NCBI GenBank assembly: GCA_028715725.1
Contig: JAQURG010000016.1
Location: forward strand, 1 to 64,000
Direction of reading: 5' to 3'
From: Methylococcales bacterium
GTDB taxonomy: Bacteria; Pseudomonadota; Gammaproteobacteria; Methylococcales; Methylomonadaceae
Length of the DNA: 64,000 nucleotides
Part shown: in pieces, positions 11,485 through 20,195 of the stretch
Numbering within the stretch: position 1 is the stretch's first letter
Layout: each line of letters starts with the position of its first letter
Made by a program: the position numbers and the translations under genes
Notes under the pieces: generated by a model
The model's database searches: none
What the model was told of the DNA's origin: nothing
The model's input: only the letters and a program-made list of their open reading frames with translations

Positions 11485-11823
11485 TTAGCCCGGCGGCCAG
11501 CTCATTTGACGGCCGCCTAATAAATGCATATGTAAGTGGTAAACAGCCTGTCCGCCATGTTTATTGCAATTGAAGACGGTTCTATAACCGTCTTCCGACA
11601 GACCTTCCTGTTCAGCCAGATTGACCGCGACTTTTAATAGTTGTGCTGAAATTTCGGGATCATCCAAATCATTCAGGGTTGCAATATGGCGCTTTGGAAT
11701 GATCAGAATGTGTACGGGCGCCTGCGGATTAATATCTCTAAATGCCAGAACGTTATCATTTTCAAATACGGTATCCGGCTTAATCTCTCCGCTGACCATT
11801 TTGCAAAATAAACAATTTGTCAT
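11485..11823 (-). CDS. hinT: HIT-family purine nucleoside phosphoramidase
   Basis: The 112-residue protein carries the histidine-triad motif YHLHMHLL (95-102; HLHMH at 96-100), matching HinT. The N-terminal CLFCKMVSGEI is the usual zinc-site opening of bacterial HIT proteins. HinT hydrolyses AMP-lysine and related purine phosphoramidates. A TATG start is preceded by aaggttaa. It lies downstream of recR on the same strand after a 74 bp gap, so it may be co-transcribed with dnaX-ybaB-recR. Confidence 0.93.
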   Translation of the reverse strand: MTNCLFCKMVSGEIKPDTVFENDNVLAFRDINPQAPVHILIIPKRHIATLNDLDDPEISAQLLKVAVNLAEQEGLSEDGYRTVFNCNKHGGQAVYHLHMHLLGGRQMSWPPG

Positions 11824-11897
11824 ATTTTAACCTTAAGCTATTTATGTGATCGGGCTGGATACCGGATCCATACCGTATTTCAGGTTGAAAGGGCTCT

Positions 11898-12494
11898 TTA
11901 AACTTCTTTTCGTCCATTAAACGCATGCGATAAAGTGCCGCTATCAATAAACTCCAATTCACCTCCCATCGGAACGCCATGCGCTATTCTGCTCGCTAAA
12001 ACTTGGTGTTTTCCAGCCAACTCGCCGATAAAATAAGCCGTAGCCTCGCCTTCTACCGTTGAATTGGTGGCCAGAATAAGTTCTTTTATGGCACCTGTCC
12101 TCAGGCGTTGTTCCAGCAAATCCAGGCCGAGTTCATCAGGCCCGATACCACCAAGAGGGGATAATCGCCCATGCAGTACAAAATAATGTCCTTTAAAAAT
12201 GGCTGCCTGTTCAATAACCCAGGCATCAGCAGGACTTTCTACTATGCAAACAACAGAACTGTCTCTTGAGCTGTCGGCGCAGATATCGCACAGACTGTCC
12301 TCGGTGAGCGTGCGGCATTGCCGGCAATAACCAATCTTATCAATAGCCTGCAGCAGGGTTTCGGCCAGCAATTTTGCGCCATTGCGGTCACGCTGAAACA
12401 AATGAAACGCCATGCGTTGGGCTGTTTTAGGCCCAACACCGGGCAAGCAACATAAATTCTGTATTAATTGCCCTAACAAGCCCTTCTTTTGCAT
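11898..12494 (-). CDS. recR: Recombination mediator RecR
   Basis: The 198-residue protein has a helix-hairpin-helix ([19 protein letters not shown], about 14-32), a four-Cys zinc site (Cys57, 60, 69, 72) and a Toprim domain from about residue 80 ([15 protein letters not shown]). With RecO and RecF it loads RecA at gaps in single-stranded DNA. Its start lies one base after the ybaB stop, and dnaX is next upstream, the classic dnaX-ybaB-recR order. Confidence 0.97.
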   Translation of the reverse strand: MQKKGLLGQLIQNLCCLPGVGPKTAQRMAFHLFQRDRNGAKLLAETLLQAIDKIGYCRQCRTLTEDSLCDICADSSRDSSVVCIVESPADAWVIEQAAIFKGHYFVLHGRLSPLGGIGPDELGLDLLEQRLRTGAIKELILATNSTVEGEATAYFIGELAGKHQVLASRIAHGVPMGGELEFIDSGTLSHAFNGRKEV

Positions 12495-12495
12495 A

Positions 12496-12819
12496 TTAGA
12501 AAGGCATTTGAAATCCGGGGGGTAACGGGATTCCGGCAGTAATATCAGACATTTTTTCTTTTTTCATTTTAGCGACTTTATTAACGGCATCGTTAATAGC
12601 AGAAGCGACCAGATCTTCGAGCATGTCCTTATCTTCAGCCAGTAACGAATCATCGATGGATACTTTTCTGGCTTCACGCTTACCGGTCATTACGATAGTC
12701 ACCAGACCGCCTCCGGACTCACCCACTACTTGCATCAGAGCCAGTTCTTCCTGTGCTTTTTTCAGATTCTCCTGCATTTTTTGGGCCTGTTGCATAATAT
12801 TGCCTAATGCATTTTTCAT
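12496..12819 (-). CDS. ybaB: YbaB/EbfC nucleoid-associated protein
   Basis: The 107-residue protein is a member of the YbaB/EbfC family. It has an N-terminal amphipathic helix with [19 protein letters not shown], the central [20 protein letters not shown] sheet and a Pro/Gly/Phe-rich tail ending in [12 protein letters not shown]. It is a dimeric DNA-binding protein. A strong agaggag ribosome site precedes the ATG. It sits tightly between dnaX and recR. Confidence 0.96.
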   Translation of the reverse strand: MKNALGNIMQQAQKMQENLKKAQEELALMQVVGESGGGLVTIVMTGKREARKVSIDDSLLAEDKDMLEDLVASAINDAVNKVAKMKKEKMSDITAGIPLPPGFQMPF

Positions 12820-12838
12820 TTCTTTCTCCTCTCTGGTT

Positions 12839-14431
12839 TTATACTGGCTCTATGGTACCGGGCATAACCCGCGCATCAAAATGATCTTTTAAAGCTTGAA
12901 TATTTTCGTCTGTATTTATAGCATCAACAGCGGCTTGTTGCTTGTCCTCGCGTTCTTTTGCCAATTGCACGGCCGGTGTATCATGCGTGGTTTTTTTAGC
13001 ATTAATGACCAGCTTTAGCGACGTACCTCTGTAAGCCTGCAATGCTTTTTGCAAGGTTTCTTCTGCACGCGCGCCCCTGATATAATCGGGGTCTACTATT
13101 AATGTGCAGACTGTATCATTAATACTTTCCAGTACGCAATTATTGGCAAACTCCCTGGTCGGGCCAATAATATTCATGGCAGCAATCATTTCTGCCCAAC
13201 TCTCATCGCTTTGCGGATTAACTGTTTCCCGGGTATTATTTTTGGCAATGCTAGCGATGCGCCCCTTTTCTGCCGGTTTACCAATAGTTTGCGCTTCCTT
13301 GTTCATCGCCTGACGAATTTGAACCGGGACTTTCGGCACAGCATGGATGGCTGCCGGCTTGAAAGTCAACATACGTAACATGACCATTTCGAAACCACTG
13401 CGTGGATCCGGAGCTAAATCCAGGTCTCTCTGGCCGACTAAACCGATTTGATAATAAAGCTGAACATCTTCAGGAGTTAACTGGGATGACAAGGAGGCAA
13501 TGCTATCGCCATCAAAATCCTGGTCGATTAAGCCAGGCACCTGTTGAATCAACGCAATACGATGCAGCACTTGCAATATCTGCTGCAATACATCGCTAAA
13601 ATCGGATTGTTTACTGGCGATTTCACTTATTTCAGCCATCATTGCGGCCGCATCGCTTTGAGCTAAAGCGCTTAAAATATCTTCAACAGGTTTTTGCGCA
13701 ACGATGCCTAGCATTGCCCTAACCTCTTCCGCAGCTACTTTGCCATTGCCAAATACAATGCCCTGATCCAGCAAGCTTAAACCGTCACGCATACTGCCAT
13801 CAGCGGCGCGTGACAATAATTTCAAGGCGGCAGCTTCAAATTCAATCTGTTCCTGCTCAAGTATGAATTGCATTTGATTGAAAATCTGACCGGGCAGCAA
13901 TTGCTTTAAATTGAATTGCAAGCAACGGGACAGCACGGTAACCGGAATTTTATGCGGGTCTGTTGTGGCCAAAAGGAATTTTACATGCGGGGGTGGCTCT
14001 TCCAGAGTCTTTAATAAGGCGTTAAAACTATGGCCGGATAACATGTGGACTTCATCGATCAGATAGACTTTATAGCGGCCATGATTGGGCGCATATTGCG
14101 TGTTATCAAGCAAATCGCGAGTGTCTTCAACCTTGGTGCGTGATGCTGCATCGACCTCAATTAAATCCAGAAACCGACCTTCATCCAGATCGCGGCACAC
14201 GCTGCATACGCCGCAAGGATTATAATCCTGGAGATTTTCGCAATTGATGGCTTTGGCTAAAATACGGGCAATGGTGGTTTTGCCTACGCCGCGCGTTCCC
14301 GTAAACAAATAGGCATGGTGAAGGCGATCATGCTGCAAAGCGTTCATTAACGATTTGACGACATGCTCTTGTCCAACAACTTGGGTGAAATTAGAGGGGC
14401 GCCACTTTCTGGCGAGAACCTGATAATTCAT
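12839..14431 (-). CDS. dnaX: DNA polymerase III tau/gamma subunit
   Basis: The 530-residue clamp-loader ATPase has Walker A GTRGVGKT (45-52), a zinc module (Cys64, 73, 76, 79) and Walker [11 protein letters not shown]. Its C-terminal region is shorter than the 643 residues of E. coli tau. It holds the clamp loader together and loads the beta clamp. There is no good A-AAA-AAG slippery site; an A7 run near codon 480 is in the wrong register for the E. coli mechanism, so a separate gamma product is uncertain. It begins an operon with ybaB and recR. The SRP RNA lies 50 bp upstream on the same strand. Confidence 0.96.
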   Translation of the reverse strand: MNYQVLARKWRPSNFTQVVGQEHVVKSLMNALQHDRLHHAYLFTGTRGVGKTTIARILAKAINCENLQDYNPCGVCSVCRDLDEGRFLDLIEVDAASRTKVEDTRDLLDNTQYAPNHGRYKVYLIDEVHMLSGHSFNALLKTLEEPPPHVKFLLATTDPHKIPVTVLSRCLQFNLKQLLPGQIFNQMQFILEQEQIEFEAAALKLLSRAADGSMRDGLSLLDQGIVFGNGKVAAEEVRAMLGIVAQKPVEDILSALAQSDAAAMMAEISEIASKQSDFSDVLQQILQVLHRIALIQQVPGLIDQDFDGDSIASLSSQLTPEDVQLYYQIGLVGQRDLDLAPDPRSGFEMVMLRMLTFKPAAIHAVPKVPVQIRQAMNKEAQTIGKPAEKGRIASIAKNNTRETVNPQSDESWAEMIAAMNIIGPTREFANNCVLESINDTVCTLIVDPDYIRGARAEETLQKALQAYRGTSLKLVINAKKTTHDTPAVQLAKEREDKQQAAVDAINTDENIQALKDHFDARVMPGTIEPV

Positions 14432-14480
14432 TGCAGGCTCACAAGGTAGCGATCAAGTCAAGTGATCAATTAAACTGGGC

Positions 14481-14590
<110 letters not shown>

Positions 14591-14750
14591 ATTATGTTTT
14601 AGCGGTACTGGCTAAAGAAGAACTATTATGGCTGAATAAGCTTAATAAAACAAGACGGGATGAGATATTTTTTAAATTAAAAACCAATGATCCCCCGCAA
14701 TAAGATTCAATGATCAATCCGAGTCTCAAAAGTTACTTTTAGAGTGCCCT

Positions 14751-15851
14751 CTAACCCGGCCTGATAATCACCGCTGTTCGCAAGCGGTTTTTACCAAAAC
14801 ACGACATTCGGTCGAAATCCTCGCAAGCGATAGGAATAAACTGGCAATCCAGTTCGCTCTGCCGTATTTCTTCGGGGTCCGGATCGTGCATATACAGGCA
14901 GTCATCGTCGAAACCGCTCATAACCACCCAGTGCGGTGCTTTTTTTCTATCCATCTGAAAAGTACTAATCAGAATCAACGGTATGGCTCCTTCTTTGAAA
15001 GCATTGATCAGATCATCTTGGCTGATATTGGCGTAATGTATTTCGATGTCTTGCTGTTGCGCCTCGCGCTTGAAACTGTTATCGACTAATTCTACAACTC
15101 GTTTCTTTTTTTCACTGCGGACCCCGTCTATAAATAGCGTTCCGGTCTGGTTAACCCAAACCTCAACCGCAAACTGCCGCCGCTTTGCCGCCAACGCCAA
15201 ACCTATCGGATGGCACCCGCCGTGTCCGGAAGTCATAAAAATAGTTGTCGCTTCACGCCACAGAGCGATCTCTTCCTCCTGAGAGGGCTGATAAGCTCTG
15301 TTTAAACCGTACATAGCCATCATCAGCGATGCGGGACCACAGGTAAACGGCGTGGTTTGCCTGAGCCAATGCACGGACCTGTGCTGGAAAGTGCCGTGAT
15401 AGCGGCGAATCAGTTTCTGGTAACGTAATGCGTCTTTATGGTCTTGATAGTAATCGCGGTAGATACCGAATTTCTGATAGCCCAGCCATTCATAAAGCTT
15501 TATCGCCGAGTTATTGTCGACGCTGACTTCAAGGCGCAGATACAGTCTGCCGGCATCACTCGCGGCCTGTTCCCCCGCCGTCATCAGCAATTTGGCAATA
15601 CCTTTGCCTCTATGCTGAGGCTTAACGCCCAGCGAATAAACTCTGGCAAGCCGGGTACCGGGGTGATAAATAATCAGAATATAGCCAACGACAGTGCCTT
15701 CCATATCTGCAACCAGCAAAGCGCGATGTTGTGTGCTTATCCAGTGCTTGAAGCTGCGACGGCTTAATTGATCGGTGTCGAAACAGCTTTCCTCAAGCGC
15801 CACCAGCTGATTAAGATCGGTTAACAAGGCCGGGCGTATTATGATGCTCAA
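14751..15851 (-). CDS. GNAT acetyltransferase fused to C39-like peptidase
   Basis: With a TTG start the product has 366 residues. Residues 1-150 form a RimI-like GNAT domain with acetyl-CoA loop QHRGKGIA (about 79-86) and LYEWLGYQKFGIYRDYY. Residues 160-366 form a papain-like C39-type domain with likely catalytic Cys171 in PFTCGPASLMM and His in APHWVVMSGF followed by YMHDPDP. The TTG overlaps the upstream stop (TTGA, 15848-15851) behind a cagggag ribosome site; no in-frame ATG is near. It is cytoplasmic, with no signal peptide. The substrate is unknown; an N-terminal acetylation plus peptide-cleavage role is only a guess. Confidence 0.85.
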   Translation of the reverse strand: MSIIIRPALLTDLNQLVALEESCFDTDQLSRRSFKHWISTQHRALLVADMEGTVVGYILIIYHPGTRLARVYSLGVKPQHRGKGIAKLLMTAGEQAASDAGRLYLRLEVSVDNNSAIKLYEWLGYQKFGIYRDYYQDHKDALRYQKLIRRYHGTFQHRSVHWLRQTTPFTCGPASLMMAMYGLNRAYQPSQEEEIALWREATTIFMTSGHGGCHPIGLALAAKRRQFAVEVWVNQTGTLFIDGVRSEKKKRVVELVDNSFKREAQQQDIEIHYANISQDDLINAFKEGAIPLILISTFQMDRKKAPHWVVMSGFDDDCLYMHDPDPEEIRQSELDCQFIPIACEDFDRMSCFGKNRLRTAVIIRPG

Positions 15852-16936
15852 AAAGACACTCCCTGCAAACCTTGAGTAATGACTTGCCTGGCGCGGAACA
15901 ATACCATTTCCTGCCAAGCCTGATCATCAGGGCAGAAATGCCGCCGCATCAGCTTACTATGCTGTAAACGATCCGGATCATTACCGGCTCGCGCCCAAAG
16001 CTGGTGATCACGTAATAATACTTCAAATAATTGATCGGTGCTGAAAGTGCCGAATTCCAGCGTAATATAACAACTGCGTTCATTCATAATGGCGTGCCAG
16101 GCATAATCCAGTAAACCTGTTTTAGGAACTGAACTGGAAGTACCCTGCAACGGCAAGGTTACCGAATCACCATACCAGTGCTGAGCTACATTTGCTCCCG
16201 GACTATTCGGTTCATGATCGCATATAATTTCACCGTAGCCGTAAGAGCCCAGGCCTGTATGCAAATCGATGACGGCCAAATCCCGTTGTTGCAGAGAATA
16301 TTTACTGATAAGGTCATCAACAACCATTCGGCCATGCGCAGGAAACTTACCGCCATAAAAAGGGCCAGCCGGATCGCTATATTGTCCGGCGCTTATTGCT
16401 TTTTCCAGCGCGACACGACCATGCCGCTGTTCAAATTCTGCAAAAATGCTATGTATTTGCGAAGCATCCGCTAAGAATAATGCGGGTCTGAGTAATTCAT
16501 AAGCAGCGTTTTCGGGTAATGCCCGCCCAAAATCAACTACATTACGATTAAGATCAATCCCATCGGCATCACAACGGCGGCACCAGGCATACCCCCATGG
16601 CGTTAAAGCATGTATCATCAATACCGCTGTATTAGCCGGAATGACGATATGTCCTTCAGCGATCAGATGCAGAATATCGAGCTCTATCGCACTGCCCGCA
16701 AAACCTTCTATGCCATGCGTTCCAGCGATTAAAACCAATACCTTATGGGCATCTTCGGAACCAATCCAGACAGTATCAGTAAATAGCGCCCGGTCGTCAG
16801 GACCCTTGCCCGCACAAGGGTAGGAGCAGAGACGCATAGCCATGCCCAGAGCAGCCAGCCAACGCTGCCGGGCAATTTCATAACTTTGGGAAAACAAGGC
16901 CGTATCAATGGCGGCAAGAGGAAGGCAAGAAGACAT
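15848..16936 (-). CDS. DUF2817 M14-like metallopeptidase
   Basis: The 362-residue protein (ATG at 16936, MSSCLPLAAIDTALF) belongs to the DUF2817 family related to M14 zinc carboxypeptidases. A likely zinc-site pattern is visible: VLIAGTHGIEGFAGS supplies His and Glu, and a second His lies in AVIDLHTGLGSYGYGE. The DADGIDLNRN segment is the substrate-carboxylate Arg region of M14 enzymes. A longer frame to 17017 adds 27 basic residues and is less likely. It is translationally coupled by TTGA to the GNAT/C39 gene, suggesting that both act on one peptide or amino-acid conjugate. Confidence 0.82.
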   Translation of the reverse strand: MSSCLPLAAIDTALFSQSYEIARQRWLAALGMAMRLCSYPCAGKGPDDRALFTDTVWIGSEDAHKVLVLIAGTHGIEGFAGSAIELDILHLIAEGHIVIPANTAVLMIHALTPWGYAWCRRCDADGIDLNRNVVDFGRALPENAAYELLRPALFLADASQIHSIFAEFEQRHGRVALEKAISAGQYSDPAGPFYGGKFPAHGRMVVDDLISKYSLQQRDLAVIDLHTGLGSYGYGEIICDHEPNSPGANVAQHWYGDSVTLPLQGTSSSVPKTGLLDYAWHAIMNERSCYITLEFGTFSTDQLFEVLLRDHQLWARAGNDPDRLQHSKLMRRHFCPDDQAWQEMVLFRARQVITQGLQGVSF

Positions 16937-17081
16937 AATGGAATACCGGTGATAATTTATTAACCAATCCTTCTTGTACCCAAACCATGGCTTGAAACGC
17001 CATAGAAACAGGCGCAATACCTTAATTGCACCGACAAATAAGCTGTGAATAATTTACCGACGGGACTCAGCAGGCGCCGCA

Positions 17082-18185
17082 CTAGTTCACTGCCAGCATA
17101 TTCTCCAAGGCCTTCTTTGCCAACCGGGCATTTTCGGCCGGAACTGAAATTTGATTAATCACCTGCCCGGCCGCCAGATTCTCCAGCACCCAAGCTAAAT
17201 GTTGCGGATCAGTTCTGAACATGGTTGAACACATGCATAATGTCGGCGACATAAAATGTACATTTTTACCTTGCGCCTTGCATTCTTCGTGTAAACGATT
17301 AACCAGATTCAGTTCTGTCGCAACCAGCCAGCGGGTATTGGGCTCGGCTTCACGAACTGTCTTAAGAATATACTCGGTAGAACCCACATAATCAGCTTTC
17401 TGACATACTTCAAAACAGGCTTCAGGGTGAGCTATTACCTTGGTTTCGGGGTAACGGACCAAAAAGTTATCAATTTGCTCAGGCTTAAAAACCTGATGCA
17501 CTGAACAATGGCCATTCCACAGGATGATTTTAGCGTTCCGGATTTGCTCTTTCGTCAAGCCGCCCATCGGTTTGGTAAAATCCCAGATCACCATTTCTTC
17601 CAATGGGATACCCATGCGGTAACCGGTACTACGCCCTAAATGCTGATCAGGAAAAAACAGCACTTTTGGACGCTTGGCGAAGCTCCATTCCAGTATTTTT
17701 CGGGCATTGGATGATGTGCAAACAATGCCGTCATGCTTGCCGCAGAAGGCTTTCAGGTCGGCAGCGGAATTTATATAGGTAACAGGAGTCACTTCATTTT
17801 CCACGGCGATAACTTCTGCCAGTTCCTGCCAGCACTTTTGTACTTTTGACAGATTTGCCATATCCGCCATTGAACAACCGGCGGCCAAATCCGGCAAAAT
17901 GGCAATTTGCTCAGGACGGGATAATATATCCGCAACTTCTGCCATAAAATGCACACCGCAAAATACGATATATTCGGCATCCGATTGTGCCGCATCCCTG
18001 GATAATTTTAGGGAGTCGCCAGTGAAATCGGCATGTTTAAAAACCTCGTCACGCTGATAATGGTGCCCTAGAATGACACAACGTTTATCAAGCTTCTCTT
18101 TAGCAGCAAGGATACGGGCATCGCATTCTTCATCGGTTAGTAATGCGTAATCTTGAATGGGTAAAGTCATTTTAATAAGGCTCAT
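17082..18185 (-). CDS. nadA: Quinolinate synthase
   Basis: NadA condenses iminoaspartate with dihydroxyacetone phosphate to quinolinate in NAD synthesis. The [4Fe-4S] ligands fit the Cys residues in AAGCSMADMA, WNGHCSVHQVF and LCMCSTMFRTD. VILGHHYQRDEVFKHADFTGDS is the N-terminal substrate region of the family. Candidate ATG starts lie at 18218, 18185 and 18170; none has a clear ribosome site, and the middle one is given here. It appears monocistronic, with no nadB or nadC in the window. Confidence 0.95.
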   Translation of the reverse strand: MSLIKMTLPIQDYALLTDEECDARILAAKEKLDKRCVILGHHYQRDEVFKHADFTGDSLKLSRDAAQSDAEYIVFCGVHFMAEVADILSRPEQIAILPDLAAGCSMADMANLSKVQKCWQELAEVIAVENEVTPVTYINSAADLKAFCGKHDGIVCTSSNARKILEWSFAKRPKVLFFPDQHLGRSTGYRMGIPLEEMVIWDFTKPMGGLTKEQIRNAKIILWNGHCSVHQVFKPEQIDNFLVRYPETKVIAHPEACFEVCQKADYVGSTEYILKTVREAEPNTRWLVATELNLVNRLHEECKAQGKNVHFMSPTLCMCSTMFRTDPQHLAWVLENLAAGQVINQISVPAENARLAKKALENMLAVN

Positions 18186-18431
18186 AATCAAAAGTTTAGG
18201 TTGGACGACAACCTTCATAAAAGAACATTAAGCTCACAACAGGCAAAACAGGAATATTGCGACACTCTTTTTAATTACCGGCCCTTAAGGTGCATTACAA
18301 TCCTAAGTTTTCTATAGATTATATAATTTGTATTTTTAAAGCTTTCTAATCAAAAAATTAGACCGCATCAATAAGCTTTTTATCCCAATACACTGATCAG
18401 CAGATGGCAAATATAGCCTCCACAAGCTCAA

Positions 18432-19517
18432 TTATTTAGAAGAGTATCCTCTTAGTTCCATAAAACCTTGTCCGGTATTGGAGCCTTTTACCTTAACTGC
18501 CCCTTCCCAATATGCGTCATAAGTTGTCATTGCTGCATCGAACTCGCTGTTATCGATAACACTACGAACTATTACATCAATATTTTTTTTGGGGATTTTA
18601 ATAGTCCACTCTATAGGATAAGCAGAACCAGTCCTGGTGCTCTTCCATTTTTCTCCGGGAACGAGGGTAAAATCATCAGCCGCCAGCGCTTCAGTCAAGC
18701 CATTTTGTGTAAAACTAGCCGTGGCATGCTTGGTATGATTGGCCTTGTTCCGCAAATTATAAATCATGATTTCGGCGCCATTATCCAATTGCAGGCTGAA
18801 CCTTTCCCAAGCCAACTTGCCTGTCAAAAAGTCCCCCCATTGATGGTCGAACCAGCCGACGCCTTGTACGGTTTCAAGTTTTTTGCCGGTTTTCACCCAA
18901 CCCGAAATCGGCATGCGCGTCCGTGAGTAATAATAACCGCTATCGGCTAAACTCATTTTAATGAGGCCATTATCGCCATGAAAAACAGGTTCTAAATTAC
19001 TGGTCAGGTTTAAATTAAAGCCGAAATCCTTGCTCGTGACCTTTAATTCATCGTCTCCATTCTGCCTTTTCATAATCCAGTTGCCCAATACAAACCCGAA
19101 ACCATTAGCCGTATTCATTGACGAATTACCGTCAGATTTGCGCTGATCGGTATAATGAAGCCCTGTTTGAAGGTCGCTTAGGGAAACATGGCCGATAATC
19201 TGAGTTTTCAAGCCAGACACCACAAACAGGGCATAGTGAAAACTGAATTTTTTGCCGGATTCGGAGGTTAAATGGCCGTTGTAACTCCACCATTCCATTT
19301 TGGATTGATGCCAGGCGTCGTCTTTGGGTACTGATAATTTATTACCGGCAGAAGCTTTCGTGTCGTACCATACTTCAGCAGGCTTTAAATAAGACACTTC
19401 ATGAAAAAGCCAGGCGCCTAATCCACATAACAATAAAAATAAAACCGCGAGAATAAAATATCTTTTGGAAATTCGGTGTTTCTTATACCTGCGCCGGCTC
19501 TTTTTAATATTGCTCAT
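18432..19517 (-). CDS. CrtC/AttH lipocalin-like membrane-anchored protein
   Basis: The 361-residue product (ATG at 19517) has a very basic N-terminus, one transmembrane helix (about 19-40) and an exported domain. That domain has the hallmarks of the AttH/carotenoid 1,2-hydratase-like family: KMEWWSYNGHL, GVGWFDHQWGDF, WTIKIPK and YWEGAVKVKGSNTGQGFMELRGY. Family members are lipocalin-like double barrels. Carotenoid hydration is proven only for true CrtC, so this role is uncertain. It is a single gene between nadA and tRNA-Ser. Confidence 0.75.
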   Translation of the reverse strand: MSNIKKSRRRYKKHRISKRYFILAVLFLLLCGLGAWLFHEVSYLKPAEVWYDTKASAGNKLSVPKDDAWHQSKMEWWSYNGHLTSESGKKFSFHYALFVVSGLKTQIIGHVSLSDLQTGLHYTDQRKSDGNSSMNTANGFGFVLGNWIMKRQNGDDELKVTSKDFGFNLNLTSNLEPVFHGDNGLIKMSLADSGYYYSRTRMPISGWVKTGKKLETVQGVGWFDHQWGDFLTGKLAWERFSLQLDNGAEIMIYNLRNKANHTKHATASFTQNGLTEALAADDFTLVPGEKWKSTRTGSAYPIEWTIKIPKKNIDVIVRSVIDNSEFDAAMTTYDAYWEGAVKVKGSNTGQGFMELRGYSSK

Positions 19518-19677
19518 GAACAAAGTGACTCTTAGCCAAACCGTTGATCAAGCGGCCGAACAACTGCAAAACGAACGCTCTGAATAATTTAAGACTCTTA
19601 AAATGAGTGAGAATTAAAACGACTGGAGTTATAGGGATTTTTTAGACTCATTATCTATTAGATTATGCCCATTGATA

Positions 19678-19767
19678 TGGCGGAGAAGCAGGGATTCGAA
19701 CCCTGGGAGGGGATCAACCCTCAACGGTTTTCAAGACCGCCGCTTTCGACCGCTCAGCCACCTCTCC
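19678..19767 (-). tRNA. tRNA-Ser(UGA)
   Basis: On the minus strand the 90-nt sequence folds as a class II tRNA: 7-bp acceptor (GGAGAGG / CTTCTCC), discriminator G, encoded CCA, D-arm with GCTGAGCGGTCGAAAGC, anticodon loop CTTGAAA with anticodon TGA, long variable arm, and T-arm with GGTTCGAATCC. Anticodon TGA plus the long variable arm identify serine. Confidence 0.97.
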
Positions 19768-19778
19768 GCAAGCCCCAT

Positions 19779-19806
19779 ATAATAACCTACCGGTTTTAAA
19801 AATCAA
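19779..19806 (-). promoter_or_regulatory. Promoter of tRNA-Ser
   Basis: On the minus strand a TTGATT -35 (19801-19806) and a TATTAT -10 (19779-19784) are separated by 16 bp. A GC-rich discriminator (ATGGGGC) follows, typical of stringently controlled stable-RNA promoters, and the tRNA 5' end begins 11 nt after the -10. Confidence 0.6.
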
Positions 19807-20195
19807 TTTTTTTATTAACTTATTGCCTGATTCGTTTATTTCAAACTCTTTTTAATCATATTTTATTCAGTCTGATATTCTGAAACGGGCTGAAACATTA
19901 TTAAAACACCGCTTAATTATCTCCTGACCGTCTAAAAGCTATTAACTGCCTCTACAAGCTTACGATGCGTATTAAACCCAAATTTATATGTCTTGCAATA
20001 TCGTAACACCTCAGAAGAGGCTTATTCTCGGCTCTGTTTTGGTCAAAGCCCAAGATCAAGCTGTGTTATTAAGCCATGAAGAAAACTCCGCGCCGCGCTT
20101 AATGATCAAAATTTGTATTCGACTCCACAATACTAGAGCGAATGCTTTATTATTAGCCTATTAAACCAACAAGCCTGAAGATCAAAATAAAAATA
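19807..20195. other. Intergenic region upstream of the MFS/SpeE-like gene
   Basis: No gene is supported. An open frame of 58 codons from an ATG at 19988 to 20164 (begins MSCNIVTPQKRLILG) lacks a ribosome site and any recognisable motif. The promoter for the downstream gene must lie here but could not be fixed. Confidence 0.3.

Noticed and set aside
12991-12997. A7 run in dnaX as a programmed frameshift site
   Set aside because: The run lies near codon 480 of 530 and in the wrong register (GCT AAA AAA) for the A-AAA-AAG slip; a gamma product would be almost full length.
19988-20164. 58-codon ATG frame before the spermidine synthase-like gene
   Set aside because: No ribosome site or motif; the length is compatible with chance.
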